Below, in pieces: positions 1 to 9,307 of a stretch of 64,000 bases of DNA. The notes under the pieces are model-generated. The model made no database searches. It saw only the letters and a program-made list of their open reading frames with translations, and was not told the DNA's origin. The position numbers and the translations under genes are program-made. The stretch lies in assembly GCA_965660635.1 (NCBI GenBank), contig CBFIAS010000003.1:11155-75154 (forward strand). The letters are read 5' to 3'. Each line of letters begins with the position of its first letter. Position 1 is the first letter of the stretch. This stretch comes from UBA7374 sp965660635. GTDB lineage: Bacteria; Verrucomicrobiota; Verrucomicrobiia; Opitutales; Coraliomargaritaceae.

Positions 1-1
1 G

Positions 2-1984
2 GCCGACATGGCCCGATCCGTCGCCGACGCCCTCGAAGCCGACGCGCCCCTCCTCTTCGAGGCCGGAACCGGCGTTGGCAAAAGCCTCGCCTACCTCATC
101 CCCGGACTCCTCCACGCCATCGACTCCGGGCGACCCTTTATCGTCTCCAGCCACACCATCGCCCTGCAGGAGCAAATCCGTGAAAAAGACCTCAAAATCT
201 GCCGCCAGCTCTTCCAGGCCGTACCCGCCCTCCAGCAATACGCCTCCTTCAAGACCGCCGTCATGCTCGGCCGCGCCAACTATTGCTGCACCACACGCCT
301 CGCCGCCGCCGTACAAGAAGCCGGAGGCCCACAAAGCGAGCTCCTACCCAATCAGGCGAGAGAAGACCTCGTCCGCCTCACCCAGTGGGCCGCCACAGCC
401 AGCGAAGGCGTCCTTCAAGAACTCTCCCCGCCACCGCTCCCCGACGTCTGGGACCAGGTCAACGCAGACAGCTCCACCTGCACCCGGAAAAACTGCGACC
501 CCGCAATCTGCTTCCACCAGCGCGCCCGCAAAAAGCTCTTCTCCGCCAATTGCATCGTCCTCAACCACAGCCTCCTCTTCGCACTGGTCAACGCCGGCAT
601 GCCCCCCGGCGGCGACCAGCGCGGCGTCCTCCTGCCCAACGATTTCATCGTCCTCGACGAAGCCCACCGCATTCCCTCCATCGCCACCGACCACTTCGGC
701 CTCCATATCAGCTCCTACGGCCTCGACCGCGCCCTCAAGCGACTCTACAATCCCCGCACCCGCCGCGGGCAACTCAAGAAAACCGCCAGCCCCAAAGACC
801 TTCAGGCCGTCGCCCACGCCATCCAGGCCTGCGAGGAATTCTTCCAGACAATCAACCACACCTGCCTCCGCAAACAACCCGTCCTCCGCGTCCGACAACC
901 CGGGATCTGCCAGAACACCGCCGCCGCCCCACTCCACGAAATCACAAAAATCCTTGATGCCCGCATTGACCAGACCGACGATGAGCGCCAGCGGGACGAA
1001 CTCGGCGACCACCGCCGCCGCATCGAAGCCTACCGCCAGGGCCTCCACAACTTCATCGAACTGGCCGAAAAAGACCACGTCTACTGGGCCGAGAGAAGCG
1101 GCAAGCACGGCACCCTCACCACCCTCCGCAGCGCCCCCCTCGACGTCGCCCCCCACCTCCGGGAAGCCCTCTTCCAGCGCGGCAGCTCCGCCATCCTGAC
1201 CAGCGCCACCCTGTCCGACGGCCAGTCCCTCGAAAACTTCCGCGAAAAAATCGGCGGGCACGGCGCCGAAACCGGCATCCGCCAATCCCCCTTCGACTAT
1301 CCCAACAACTGCCGCATCTTCATCGCCTCAGACACCCCCCAGCCCGAGCCCGGCAAGGGACGCCTCGACCTCGACCACCTAGCCGAAAGCATCGTCTGGT
1401 CCAGCCAGCAGGCCCCCGGCGGCACCCTCGTCCTCTTCACCAGCCACCAGGACCTGCGCGCCGCCCGCGAGCGCTCCATCGACGCCTTCCGCGGAATCCG
1501 CCGCCCCCTCTACTGTCAGGGCATCGACGGCCCCCGCAGCGAACTCCTCCAGCGCTTCCGCCAAGCCGGCAACGCCGTCCTCTTCGGCACCGACAGCTTC
1601 TGGACCGGCATCGACGTCCCTGGCCCCGCCCTCTCCCAGGTCCTCCTCACCCGCCTGCCCTTTGAAAACCCCGGGCACCCCCTCGGCGAAGCCCGCTGCG
1701 AGCACATCCGGAGCAACGGCGGCAACCCCTTTGCCGAACTCGCCATCCCCGAGGCACTAACCAAATTCCGGCAGGGCATCGGACGCCTCATCCGCTGCCA
1801 AAATGACCGCGGACACCTGATTATTCTCGACTCCCGCCTCCTTCGCAAACCCTATGGAAAGCACTTTCTCCAAGCCCTTCCGCACCAAAACTGCCACCGC
1901 TTCGACAAAAACAACCGGCAAGCCGTCTTCCAGCAAGCCACCCTCTTTCCCGAAACACCGCTAAGCGGCCCAAGCCCAGCATGA
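2..1984 (+). CDS. dinG: DinG-family ATP-dependent DNA helicase, 5' end outside window
   Basis: Superfamily 2 XPD/DinG-type helicase that would unwind DNA 5' to 3' during repair. The reading frame is open to the left edge and residues before the ATG at 8 fit the family (an AD-MARSVADAL context), so the true start is upstream and the gene is partial. Walker A is GTGVGKS near the start. Walker B is the DEAH box in VLDEAHR at about 660. Iron-sulfur cluster cysteines are suggested by NYCC and the CTRKNC..AIC stretch (about 280-510). The C-terminal helicase motifs include TSATLSDG, the GTDSFWTGIDVPG stretch and FRQGIGRLIR. The stop overlaps the next gene's start as ATGA, so the two are probably co-translated. 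The family is secure; DinG versus YoaA cannot be settled without the N-terminus. Confidence 0.9.
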   Translation, partial: ADMARSVADALEADAPLLFEAGTGVGKSLAYLIPGLLHAIDSGRPFIVSSHTIALQEQIREKDLKICRQLFQAVPALQQYASFKTAVMLGRANYCCTTRLAAAVQEAGGPQSELLPNQAREDLVRLTQWAATASEGVLQELSPPPLPDVWDQVNADSSTCTRKNCDPAICFHQRARKKLFSANCIVLNHSLLFALVNAGMPPGGDQRGVLLPNDFIVLDEAHRIPSIATDHFGLHISSYGLDRALKRLYNPRTRRGQLKKTASPKDLQAVAHAIQACEEFFQTINHTCLRKQPVLRVRQPGICQNTAAAPLHEITKILDARIDQTDDERQRDELGDHRRRIEAYRQGLHNFIELAEKDHVYWAERSGKHGTLTTLRSAPLDVAPHLREALFQRGSSAILTSATLSDGQSLENFREKIGGHGAETGIRQSPFDYPNNCRIFIASDTPQPEPGKGRLDLDHLAESIVWSSQQAPGGTLVLFTSHQDLRAARERSIDAFRGIRRPLYCQGIDGPRSELLQRFRQAGNAVLFGTDSFWTGIDVPGPALSQVLLTRLPFENPGHPLGEARCEHIRSNGGNPFAELAIPEALTKFRQGIGRLIRCQNDRGHLIILDSRLLRKPYGKHFLQALPHQNCHRFDKNNRQAVFQQATLFPETPLSGPSPA

Positions 1985-2709
1985 AAATCCGCAGCTACGG
2001 CGCCACCCATACCGGCAAGGTACGCATCGCCAACGAAGACGCCTTCTTCCTCAGCGACTGCCATCAGCTCTTTGCCGTGGCCGACGGCATCGGCGGCCTC
2101 CCCGGGGGTGCCCAGGCCAGCGAGCGCATCGTCAGCCTCCTCGAGCGCGCCTACCCGCCCTTCGCCGAAGAACCCGTACGCCACGACCTCTCCGAACTCG
2201 TCCTCCAGGTCAACCATATCATCTCCAAGGAAGTCGCCATCGCCCACCCCGAGACCGGTGCCGGTAGCACACTCACCCTCGGCCAGATCCGCGGCGACCA
2301 GATCCACCTCGCCCACGTCGGCGACTCCGCCGCATTTGTCCTCCATCAGGGCCACCTCGAAAAAATCACCACCGACCATACCATGGAGGAGGAACTCGTC
2401 AGCGCGCACGGAGCCGACGCCCGCAGTGACATGCCCCCCGAGTACGCCCACACCCTCACCCGCTGCATCGGACAACCCCAGGACCTCACCATCGACCGCG
2501 TCCGCGCACAACTCGCCCCCGGCGACAGGATCCTCCTCTGCACCGACGGCCTCAACAAAGTCATCGGCGAGCCCGCCATCGAACAACTCCTCCAGGCCGA
2601 CGACTCCCCCGAAAACATCTGCCAGTCCATGATCGACGCCGCCAACGCCCTCCGCGGCCCCGACAACATCACCGTCATCGTCGCAATCGTCGACTCTCTT
2701 GCCCCGTAA
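1981..2709 (+). CDS. PP2C-type serine/threonine protein phosphatase
   Basis: Stp1/PrpC-like metal-dependent phosphatase of 242 residues, which is the whole catalytic domain with no extra domains or membrane segment, so it should be cytosolic. Conserved PP2C motifs run in order: RIANEDAFF near residue 17, VADGIGGLPGG near 33, GSTLTLG near 95, HVGDSAAFVL near 111, TRCIG near 160, LLCTDGLNKV near 184 and the metal-binding DNITVIV near 228. It overlaps the upstream helicase by 4 bp (ATGA). No partner Ser/Thr kinase lies in the window, so its substrates cannot be guessed. Confidence 0.92.
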   Translation: MKIRSYGATHTGKVRIANEDAFFLSDCHQLFAVADGIGGLPGGAQASERIVSLLERAYPPFAEEPVRHDLSELVLQVNHIISKEVAIAHPETGAGSTLTLGQIRGDQIHLAHVGDSAAFVLHQGHLEKITTDHTMEEELVSAHGADARSDMPPEYAHTLTRCIGQPQDLTIDRVRAQLAPGDRILLCTDGLNKVIGEPAIEQLLQADDSPENICQSMIDAANALRGPDNITVIVAIVDSLAP

Positions 2710-2909
2710 CCCCGGGGGTAAGTCTCCCGTTCTGCAGTTTCCCCTCAAACCGCCCGCAAAGATACACAAATCTTCGCGAATGATTCTTGCCGGTTGGCAT
2801 GCTTGTGTTCGCAGGGAGCTCCCCGGCAAATCACGATGAATCCTATTTGCGCATTCCCCGCTGCTGCATTCGCGTTGATTTACCGGAAATCTCCCATTGA
2901 ATCCCGTTC

Positions 2910-4910
2910 ATGGATGCAGACCCCCGGGAGCACATTGAACAACTTCAAACGGAAATAGCCGAGCACGACCGCCTCTACTACAAGGAGGCCCGGCCGCAAA
3001 TCGACGACCAGGCCTACGACCGCCTGAAGGCCCGCCTGGCCAAGCTCGAGGCCGCCCACCCCGGCCAGGCCTCAGCGACGACCCCGGTACAGCCCGTCGG
3101 CGACGACCGCACCAGCGGCTTCGCCACCCGCGCCCACCGGCTCCCCATGCTCAGCCTCGACAACACCTACAACATGGAGGAGTTGATCGAATTCGGCGGG
3201 CGGCTGGCAAAACGCTTTCCCGGCCAGACACTCCGTTACCTGGTCGAACCCAAACTCGATGGCGTAGCCGTCAGCCTGACCTACGAGCAGGGCCGCTTCA
3301 TCCGCGCCGTCACACGCGGGAACGGGACCGAGGGCGATGACATTACCGCCAATGTGCAACACATCGAGGGCATCCCGCAAGAGATTGGAAACGCCCCGGA
3401 AATCCTCGAAGTGCGGGGAGAGATCTACATGCGGCACGACGAATTCGAGCGGATCAATACCGCGCGCGAAGCCGCCGGGCAACCCCTCTACGCCAACCCG
3501 CGCAACCTCGCCGCCGGCACAGTCAAGCTGCTCGACCCGCAACAGGCCGCCGGGCGACATCTTGAGATCGCACTCTATGGCATCGGCGCGTGCCGGCCGG
3601 ACGGCTTCTTCACCAGTCAATCTGTCATCCGCGGTCAACTTGCCGCCTGGGGCTTCCGCGTCCTTGAAAAACAATGGCTGGCCGACGGCATCGAGCACGC
3701 CGCCCGCTGCATCGGGGAACTCGATGCGATCCGGCAGGGTTTTGACTACCCGACCGACGGAGCCGTGGTCAAGCTGGACGACTTCCGGCTCCAGCGCGAA
3801 GCCGGTTCCACCGCCAAAGCCCCCCGCTGGGCAATCGCCTATAAGTTCGAAGCCGAGCGGGCCGAGACCCGGCTGGAGGACATCCAGATGCAGATCGGCC
3901 GTACCGGAGCCATTACCCCTGTCGCCATCCTACAGCCCGTCCAACTCGCCGGCACGGTCGTCTCCCGTGCCACCCTGCACAACGAGGACGAGATCCGCCG
4001 CAAAGACCTGCGCCCCGGAGACACCGTCGTCGTCCAGAAAGCCGGCGAGATCATACCGCAGGTCCTCTCCGTAGTGGAGAGCGCCCGCCCGCCGGACAGC
4101 CAGCCCTTTGATTTCGGGGCGAAGCTCGAGGAACTCGGCATCGTGGCCGCCCGAGACGCGGACGACTCCGCCTGGCGAATTGTCGCATCAGACGACCCCG
4201 CCCTCCGGCAACGCGCCCTCCAGCATTTCGCTAGCCGCGCCTGCATGGACATCGCCAACCTCGGCACCGCTATCATGGAACAACTCGTCCGGCGCGGTCT
4301 CGTCAACGATCCCGCCGACTTGTACAGCCTGCAGGCCGAACAACTCCTGCAACTGGATAAATTCGCGGAAAAATCAGCAGCCAACCTGCTGGAAGCCCTG
4401 GAGGCGAGCAAGTCCCGGGAACTCTGGCGGCTCATCCACGGCCTCGGCATCCCCCACGTGGGCAAGCAGTCAGCCAAGGACTTGGCTGCCGCCTTCGGCA
4501 CGCTCGACTCCCTGGCCGGGGCTGCCGGGGAACAACTGGAGGCGGTCGAGGGCATCGGCTCCATCATGGCCCGGAGCCTGGTGGAATGGTTTGCCAATCC
4601 CGCGCACCGGGAACTAATGGAAAAACTCCGCGCGCACGGGCTCAACTTCTCCAGCGGATCAGCCGGCCCCGAAACCGGCGGCCCCTTGGCCGGAAAGACG
4701 CTTGTCCTCACCGGCACCCTGCCCACCCTCTCCCGCGACGATGCCACACGCCTGATCGAATCCGCCGGCGGACGCACCAGTTCCAGTGTCAGCAAAAAAA
4801 CCGACTACCTGCTCGCCGGAGAGGCCACCGGTTCAAAATATACCAAAGCCCAGAAGCTCGGAGTCCCCATTCTCGACGAAGCCGCCTTCAAGGAACTCAT
4901 CGGCAACTGA
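2910..4910 (+). CDS. ligA: NAD-dependent DNA ligase LigA, zinc finger degenerate
   Basis: Seals nicks in DNA using NAD+, an essential replication and repair step. The 666-residue length is normal. Domain Ia (the YYxEARPQIDDQAYD region near 20-40) is followed by the adenylation domain. The AMP-accepting lysine is Lys115 in VEPKLDG, the same number as in E. coli. An OB fold (GRTGAITPVAIL, about 331) is followed by the HhH repeats (LIHGLGIPHVGKQSA; AVEGIGSIMARSL) and a C-terminal BRCT domain from about 590. The odd point is the zinc-finger segment between the OB fold and the HFASRACMDI motif (about residues 399-443). It lacks the four family cysteines, though its length is kept and the flanks align. 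The start is the ATG at 2910; no strong ribosome binding site is visible. Confidence 0.96.
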   Translation: MDADPREHIEQLQTEIAEHDRLYYKEARPQIDDQAYDRLKARLAKLEAAHPGQASATTPVQPVGDDRTSGFATRAHRLPMLSLDNTYNMEELIEFGGRLAKRFPGQTLRYLVEPKLDGVAVSLTYEQGRFIRAVTRGNGTEGDDITANVQHIEGIPQEIGNAPEILEVRGEIYMRHDEFERINTAREAAGQPLYANPRNLAAGTVKLLDPQQAAGRHLEIALYGIGACRPDGFFTSQSVIRGQLAAWGFRVLEKQWLADGIEHAARCIGELDAIRQGFDYPTDGAVVKLDDFRLQREAGSTAKAPRWAIAYKFEAERAETRLEDIQMQIGRTGAITPVAILQPVQLAGTVVSRATLHNEDEIRRKDLRPGDTVVVQKAGEIIPQVLSVVESARPPDSQPFDFGAKLEELGIVAARDADDSAWRIVASDDPALRQRALQHFASRACMDIANLGTAIMEQLVRRGLVNDPADLYSLQAEQLLQLDKFAEKSAANLLEALEASKSRELWRLIHGLGIPHVGKQSAKDLAAAFGTLDSLAGAAGEQLEAVEGIGSIMARSLVEWFANPAHRELMEKLRAHGLNFSSGSAGPETGGPLAGKTLVLTGTLPTLSRDDATRLIESAGGRTSSSVSKKTDYLLAGEATGSKYTKAQKLGVPILDEAAFKELIGN

Positions 4911-4961
4911 AAATCCGTTGCCCGGCCATTCACTATTCCAACTCTCAACTCACCATTCAAA

Positions 4962-5648
4962 ATGCCCTCCAGTACGGACAACCCTGCCGCGGAAGAATCG
5001 CTCGTCATTGATTGCAGCGAGGGCGAGGTCTTCTGCGGCTTGCTCGATGCCGACAGGCGTTGGCTCGCGCGCAGGCAATCCGGCCCAGGCGCGCTCGAGG
5101 CACTGTTTCCCAGTGTCGCTGCAGTCCTGCGCGAAGCCGTCCGCGCTCCCGGTTCGATCCGCCGCTACCTCTATTGCGAGGGGCCCGGCTCAGTGCTCGG
5201 GCTGCGGCTCGGTGCCATGGCCATCGAGACCTGGTGCCGCCTTTCCGCCGCTCCGGTGGAGCGCCTCGGCTACGGCAGCCTGCAACTTACCGCAGCGCTT
5301 TTGCTGAAAGACGATCCCGCATTGCAGAACGCACGCATCGTCTCGGACTGGAAGCAGGATGCCTGGCACTCCCTGGAAATCCGGGACCGCCGGGCGGGAG
5401 AAGTCGCCACCCTGCCTACCAGTGAGATCCAGTCCCTCGACGGGCCACTCTACCACCTGCCCCGGCGCAAAGGCTGGCAGGCGCCACCCGATGGCGCGCG
5501 GACACTGCCCTACCAGCCTTCGCGATTGGACGAAGTTCTGGACAGCCCCGGACTGCTCCGGCCCTCCGCAGCCGTTGAACTCTTCCAGCCGGGCGGCAAC
5601 ACCTTCGCCAAATGGAACCCGCAGCGGCATCGCGCCGGAAGCGCATGA
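4962..5648 (+). CDS. tsaB: TsaB-like protein (divergent), tRNA t6A pathway
   Basis: Probably the TsaB scaffold that partners TsaD in making N6-threonylcarbamoyladenosine in tRNA; this is inferred from a divergent sequence. Of its 228 residues, the best signature is CEGPGSVLGLRLGAMAIE near residue 70, which matches the GPGSFTGLRIG-type motif of TsaB and sits at the expected distance from an ASKHA-like N-terminus (LVIDCSEGEVFCGLL). The rest is poorly conserved by eye. It lies 51 bp after ligA and its TGA overlaps the alr start as ATGA. The tsaD gene is elsewhere in the window (minus strand, 21.9 kb). No better tsaB candidate is present here. Confidence 0.6.
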   Translation: MPSSTDNPAAEESLVIDCSEGEVFCGLLDADRRWLARRQSGPGALEALFPSVAAVLREAVRAPGSIRRYLYCEGPGSVLGLRLGAMAIETWCRLSAAPVERLGYGSLQLTAALLLKDDPALQNARIVSDWKQDAWHSLEIRDRRAGEVATLPTSEIQSLDGPLYHLPRRKGWQAPPDGARTLPYQPSRLDEVLDSPGLLRPSAAVELFQPGGNTFAKWNPQRHRAGSA

Positions 5649-6784
5649 GCAGCAAAACACAGGACAACCACCGCTGCTGGGCGGAAATTGACCTCGCCGC
5701 CTTCGAGCGCAACGTGCGTAGCATCCAAGCCGCGCTCCCGCCAGATGTGCACTGTATCTCCGTGGTCAAGGCCGACGCCTACGGGCATGGCATGCCGCAA
5801 ATTGTCCGGCGGCTGATGCAGTGCGGCGTGGACCACTTCGCGGTAGCCAACGTGGCAGAAGCTACCGAGATCCGTCAAATGGGCGCGGGCTGGCCAATCC
5901 TTGTACTCGGCCCCGTGCTGCCCCACGAAATGGAGCAGCTGGTCGATGATGACCTGGCCTGCACGGTGAGCACAGCCTGCGAGGCGGAGCAACTCGACGC
6001 GCTGGCCCGCAGGCGGGGTATCCGCCTGAAGATCCACCTGAAGATCGACACCGGCATGGGGCGGTTGGGCGTATGGCACGAGCAAGCCCCGGAGCTGATC
6101 CGGAAAATCAAAGCCATGCCCGGGCTGGAAATCGAGGGCATCTACACGCATTTCTCCAGCGCGGATACGGATCCAGCTTACACCGGGTTGCAGCGCGACC
6201 GTCTGGTTCGGGTGCTGGAGGGAACTGGCCCGGAAAACTGGCTAATCCACGCCGACAACTCCGCCAGCCTCGAATCCTACAGCGGGGACTCGCCCTTTAA
6301 CGCGGTACGGACGGGCCTGCTGCAGTTCGGCGTGCCACCCTATCCGGACTCCGCCTTCGGGCGGTTGCGGCTGGAGCCGGTGATGAGCTTCCATGCCCGG
6401 GTCGGGCTGGTCAAGCAGCTCCCAGAAGGAGCCTGCATCAGCTACAGCCGGACACGGCAACTGAAGCGGGATTCGACCATCGGCATTCTTACCGCGGGCT
6501 ACGCGGACGGCGTGCCACTGGGTCTGAGCAACCGCGGGGAAGTGCTCGTGCGCGGGCAGCGTTGCCCGGTGCTGGGCCGGGTCACCATGGACCAGACGGT
6601 AATCGACTTGACGGACGCCACGGGAATCAAGGCGGGAGACCGGGCCACGCTGATCGGTAAAAACGGGGACGAAACGGTTACCGCCACAGAGTTCAGCCGT
6701 GCGGGCGGCAGTATTCCATGGGAAAGCCTTTGCACCATCACCAAGCGCGTCGCCCGGACCTACACCGGGCTGCGGGACACCTGA
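5645..6784 (+). CDS. alr: Alanine racemase
   Basis: PLP-dependent racemase converting L- to D-alanine for peptidoglycan. It has 379 residues, a normal length. The PLP lysine is Lys42 in VVKADAYGHG. The catalytic tyrosine region is CISYSRTR, and GYADGVPLGLSN and GRVTMDQTVIDLT are typical C-terminal motifs. The ATG at 5645 was chosen because it overlaps the tsaB stop (ATGA). An in-frame ATG at 5612 would add eleven residues with no family counterpart. It is the last gene of the plus-strand run and ends 11 bp from the convergent binding-protein gene. Confidence 0.95.
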   Translation: MSSKTQDNHRCWAEIDLAAFERNVRSIQAALPPDVHCISVVKADAYGHGMPQIVRRLMQCGVDHFAVANVAEATEIRQMGAGWPILVLGPVLPHEMEQLVDDDLACTVSTACEAEQLDALARRRGIRLKIHLKIDTGMGRLGVWHEQAPELIRKIKAMPGLEIEGIYTHFSSADTDPAYTGLQRDRLVRVLEGTGPENWLIHADNSASLESYSGDSPFNAVRTGLLQFGVPPYPDSAFGRLRLEPVMSFHARVGLVKQLPEGACISYSRTRQLKRDSTIGILTAGYADGVPLGLSNRGEVLVRGQRCPVLGRVTMDQTVIDLTDATGIKAGDRATLIGKNGDETVTATEFSRAGGSIPWESLCTITKRVARTYTGLRDT

Positions 6785-6795
6785 TCCCGATTTGG

Positions 6796-7725
6796 CTACG
6801 GGGAGGTCGCGGACTCCGGGGACTCAGCCCCGGCGGGACTGTCCAGATCGAGATCGATGACCAGCTTTCGGCGCACCGCCTCGGGCAGCGGGTAGATGCC
6901 ACGATCCTCCAGGCTGGCAGCGGTTTTGTCGCTCCAGAGGGTGCGTAAGATCTCACCCATCCGGCTGTCGTTCAGGGCCGGACCGACAATCAGGAAGGAA
7001 ATGCGCACGGGATAGTCGCCAAAGTGGATGTTGTCGCTGGTCGGGCCGTAGGCGGGCGCATCTTCATCAACCGACAAAAGAAGGACTTTCGACCCTGTAT
7101 CCTCTTCGGGAACACGCGAAAGGATGGCGATTGCCGCCGGATCCGCCTTCAGGATGTTCTCCACTTCGTCCGCGCGCACCACATCCACGGAGGGCTTCAA
7201 ACCGCCCTCCTGGAGCACCGCGCTTTTAAACAGTTCCAGGACAATGCTGTTCTCCGCATGGCCGGACAAGGGCTTGATCTTGCGGCTGCCCCAGCCGGAA
7301 AGCCCGATGTCACCCCATGTAGTGAAATTGTACTCCTCGCTGCCGCCGTAGATCCCGGCCAGCCGCCCCAAGCTGATCTCGTCCAGCGGGTTGTTCTCGT
7401 TTACCGCGACAACCGCCGCATCATAGGCAAAGGGATAAACGTTGAACTCATCCCTCGGTACAGCCGAGCCCTCGGGAAAGGCCAGCACCGCGACATCGAT
7501 TTCACCCGAGCGCAGACGCTCCATCGCGGGCAGGCTGCCAATGGACTCGAAGGTGTATTCAAAGTTGGCAACACCGGCGGACCGCTCGAGCTCCGGCTCA
7601 ATAAAATCGGCCAGCAGGTCGGAGGCCGCAATGCGGATCTCCTGTCCGGACAAAGCATGCGCGGCCAAAAGAAGCGCGGATGCGGCCAATGAACTAGAGG
7701 AAAATTTCCTGAGGTAACGTTTCAT
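6796..7725 (-). CDS. PstS-like periplasmic substrate-binding protein
   Basis: Secreted type II periplasmic binding protein of 309 residues with an N-terminal signal peptide (MKRYLRKF, then a hydrophobic run ending at HALSGQ). The body (IRIASDLLADF.., LRSGEIDVAVLAFP, YDAAVVAVNENNPL, LAGIYGG) is like the PstS-like phosphate/anion binding fold. The ligand is unknown and no ABC permease or ATPase genes are adjacent. The start at 7725 places the signal peptide at the N-terminus; an upstream in-frame start at 7836 would bury it. It lies 65 bp downstream of the NtrC-type regulator on the same strand, so a role in signalling with that regulator, rather than transport, is possible but unproven. Confidence 0.75.
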   Translation of the reverse strand: MKRYLRKFSSSSLAASALLLAAHALSGQEIRIAASDLLADFIEPELERSAGVANFEYTFESIGSLPAMERLRSGEIDVAVLAFPEGSAVPRDEFNVYPFAYDAAVVAVNENNPLDEISLGRLAGIYGGSEEYNFTTWGDIGLSGWGSRKIKPLSGHAENSIVLELFKSAVLQEGGLKPSVDVVRADEVENILKADPAAIAILSRVPEEDTGSKVLLLSVDEDAPAYGPTSDNIHFGDYPVRISFLIVGPALNDSRMGEILRTLWSDKTAASLEDRGIYPLPEAVRRKLVIDLDLDSPAGAESPESATSP

Positions 7726-7790
7726 AAAAGAAAAGCAGAAGGTTTGAAACTGTCTCTGCACTTTCACGGAGTCAAACTCGAAGACGCGCG

Positions 7791-9188
7791 CTAGCTGGCA
7801 GTCGATCCGCCACGGGAAATATCCAGCTCCGGCCACTGCACGAGCTTGCGGTGCAGGGTCCGGCGGCTGATCCCCATCAACTGGGCCGCCTGTGTCCGGT
7901 TCCCCCCCGACTTGATCAAGGCGTTTCGCAGCAGCCGTTTCTCGTTCTCCTCGCGGCTCAGGGAGGCACCTCCGGCAAGCGGCAAGGCCGGAGCATCCGG
8001 ATGCCTTGCTTCCCGGTTCTCCTCGTGGTACTTCGGGTCCAGGTCGTACTCGGTCACTTCCATGCCCCGCTTCAAAAGCACGATGTTCTCGCAGAAGTTG
8101 CGCAATTCACGGATGTTGCCCGGCCACGAGTAGGCCCGCAGCACCGCCATTGCCCCCTCGCTCAAGCGCACCGGATCAAGCCCGTTTTCCGAGGCAAACT
8201 GCCGGAGATAGTGCTCCAGCAAGGCGAGAAGGTCCTCTTGCCGCTCACGCAAAGCGGGCAGCGTGATCGTCACCACATTCAAGCGGTACAGCAGATCCTC
8301 GCGAAACTCCCCGCGACTGGCCATCTGTTCCAGGTTGCGGTTCGTCGCGCAAATCAAGCGCACGTCCACCTGGATCGACTTGGAACTACCCAGCCGCTCG
8401 AAACTCCGCGTCTCCAGAAAACGCAGCAGCTTGACCTGCGTCGAAGCGTCAATCTCACCGATTTCATCGAGAAAGAGCGTGCCCCCGTCAGCCGACTCAA
8501 AGCGGCCGATCCGCCGCTCCGTCGCCCCAGTGAAGGCACCCTTCTCATGGCCGAACAACTCGCTCTCCAGCAGATTGCTGGCCAACGCAGCGCAGTGCAC
8601 CGGTACAAAAGCCTGCCGCGAGCGGTCGCTGTTCTGGTGGATGGCCTGCGCGATCAACTCCTTGCCCGTTCCCGTCTCACCCTCCAGCAGCACCGTGGCA
8701 CGCGAAGGCGCCACCAGCTTGACCTTGTCCAGCACATCAACCAGTGCAGCCGAATTCCCCACAATGCCGTCGAAACTGTATTTCTTGTCCAGACGCTGGT
8801 GCAGCACCCGGTTCTCCGCCTCCACCGAGCGGCTCTTCAAGGCACGCTTGATCAGGATCTCCAACTTCTCCAGGCTCACCGGCTTGGTCAGGAAATCAAA
8901 GGCCCCCCGGCGCATCGCCTCCACCGCAGTCTCCACATTACCGTAAGCCGTCATCATGATGCAGATCGGCCGGTTTGACAGCTTCAGGGTGTGGTCGATC
9001 ACCTTCAGGCCCGAAGCACCAGCCATCCGCAGATCCGTCAACACCACATCGAAGGCCTCTACCTCCATCAGGTTGAAGGCCTCATCCGCCCCGGATGCCA
9101 GATAGACTTCATAGTCCTCCTCCAAAGCCATGCCGAGACCCTCGCGCGTGTTCTTCTCGTCATCGACGATTAAAATCGTTGCAGACAT
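7791..9188 (-). CDS. NtrC-family sigma-54-dependent response regulator
   Basis: Two-component activator of sigma-54 promoters, 465 residues. The receiver domain (about 3-120) has the acidic pocket in ILIVDDE and the phospho-acceptor aspartate in LTDLRMAG. The AAA+ domain has Walker A GETGTGKE, the sigma-54 contact loop GAFTGA and Walker B GGTLFLDEIGEI. The C-terminal Fis-type helix-turn-helix reads GGNRTQAAQLMGISRRTLHRKL. The start at 9188 puts the receiver at residue 3; the longer frame to 9224 adds nothing conserved. No histidine kinase is adjacent, so the input is unknown. The downstream binding protein may be in the same transcript. Confidence 0.93.
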   Translation of the reverse strand: MSATILIVDDEKNTREGLGMALEEDYEVYLASGADEAFNLMEVEAFDVVLTDLRMAGASGLKVIDHTLKLSNRPICIMMTAYGNVETAVEAMRRGAFDFLTKPVSLEKLEILIKRALKSRSVEAENRVLHQRLDKKYSFDGIVGNSAALVDVLDKVKLVAPSRATVLLEGETGTGKELIAQAIHQNSDRSRQAFVPVHCAALASNLLESELFGHEKGAFTGATERRIGRFESADGGTLFLDEIGEIDASTQVKLLRFLETRSFERLGSSKSIQVDVRLICATNRNLEQMASRGEFREDLLYRLNVVTITLPALRERQEDLLALLEHYLRQFASENGLDPVRLSEGAMAVLRAYSWPGNIRELRNFCENIVLLKRGMEVTEYDLDPKYHEENREARHPDAPALPLAGGASLSREENEKRLLRNALIKSGGNRTQAAQLMGISRRTLHRKLVQWPELDISRGGSTAS

Positions 9189-9307
9189 GTGCGACAATAA
9201 GGCACATCCAACTTGCCAATGCAATCTTTTGGTATTTAGGAAACCAAACTTTTCGCAAGTTGTCGTTGACCGACTGAAAACAAAGCATTGCCAATAAACA
9301 TCACATC

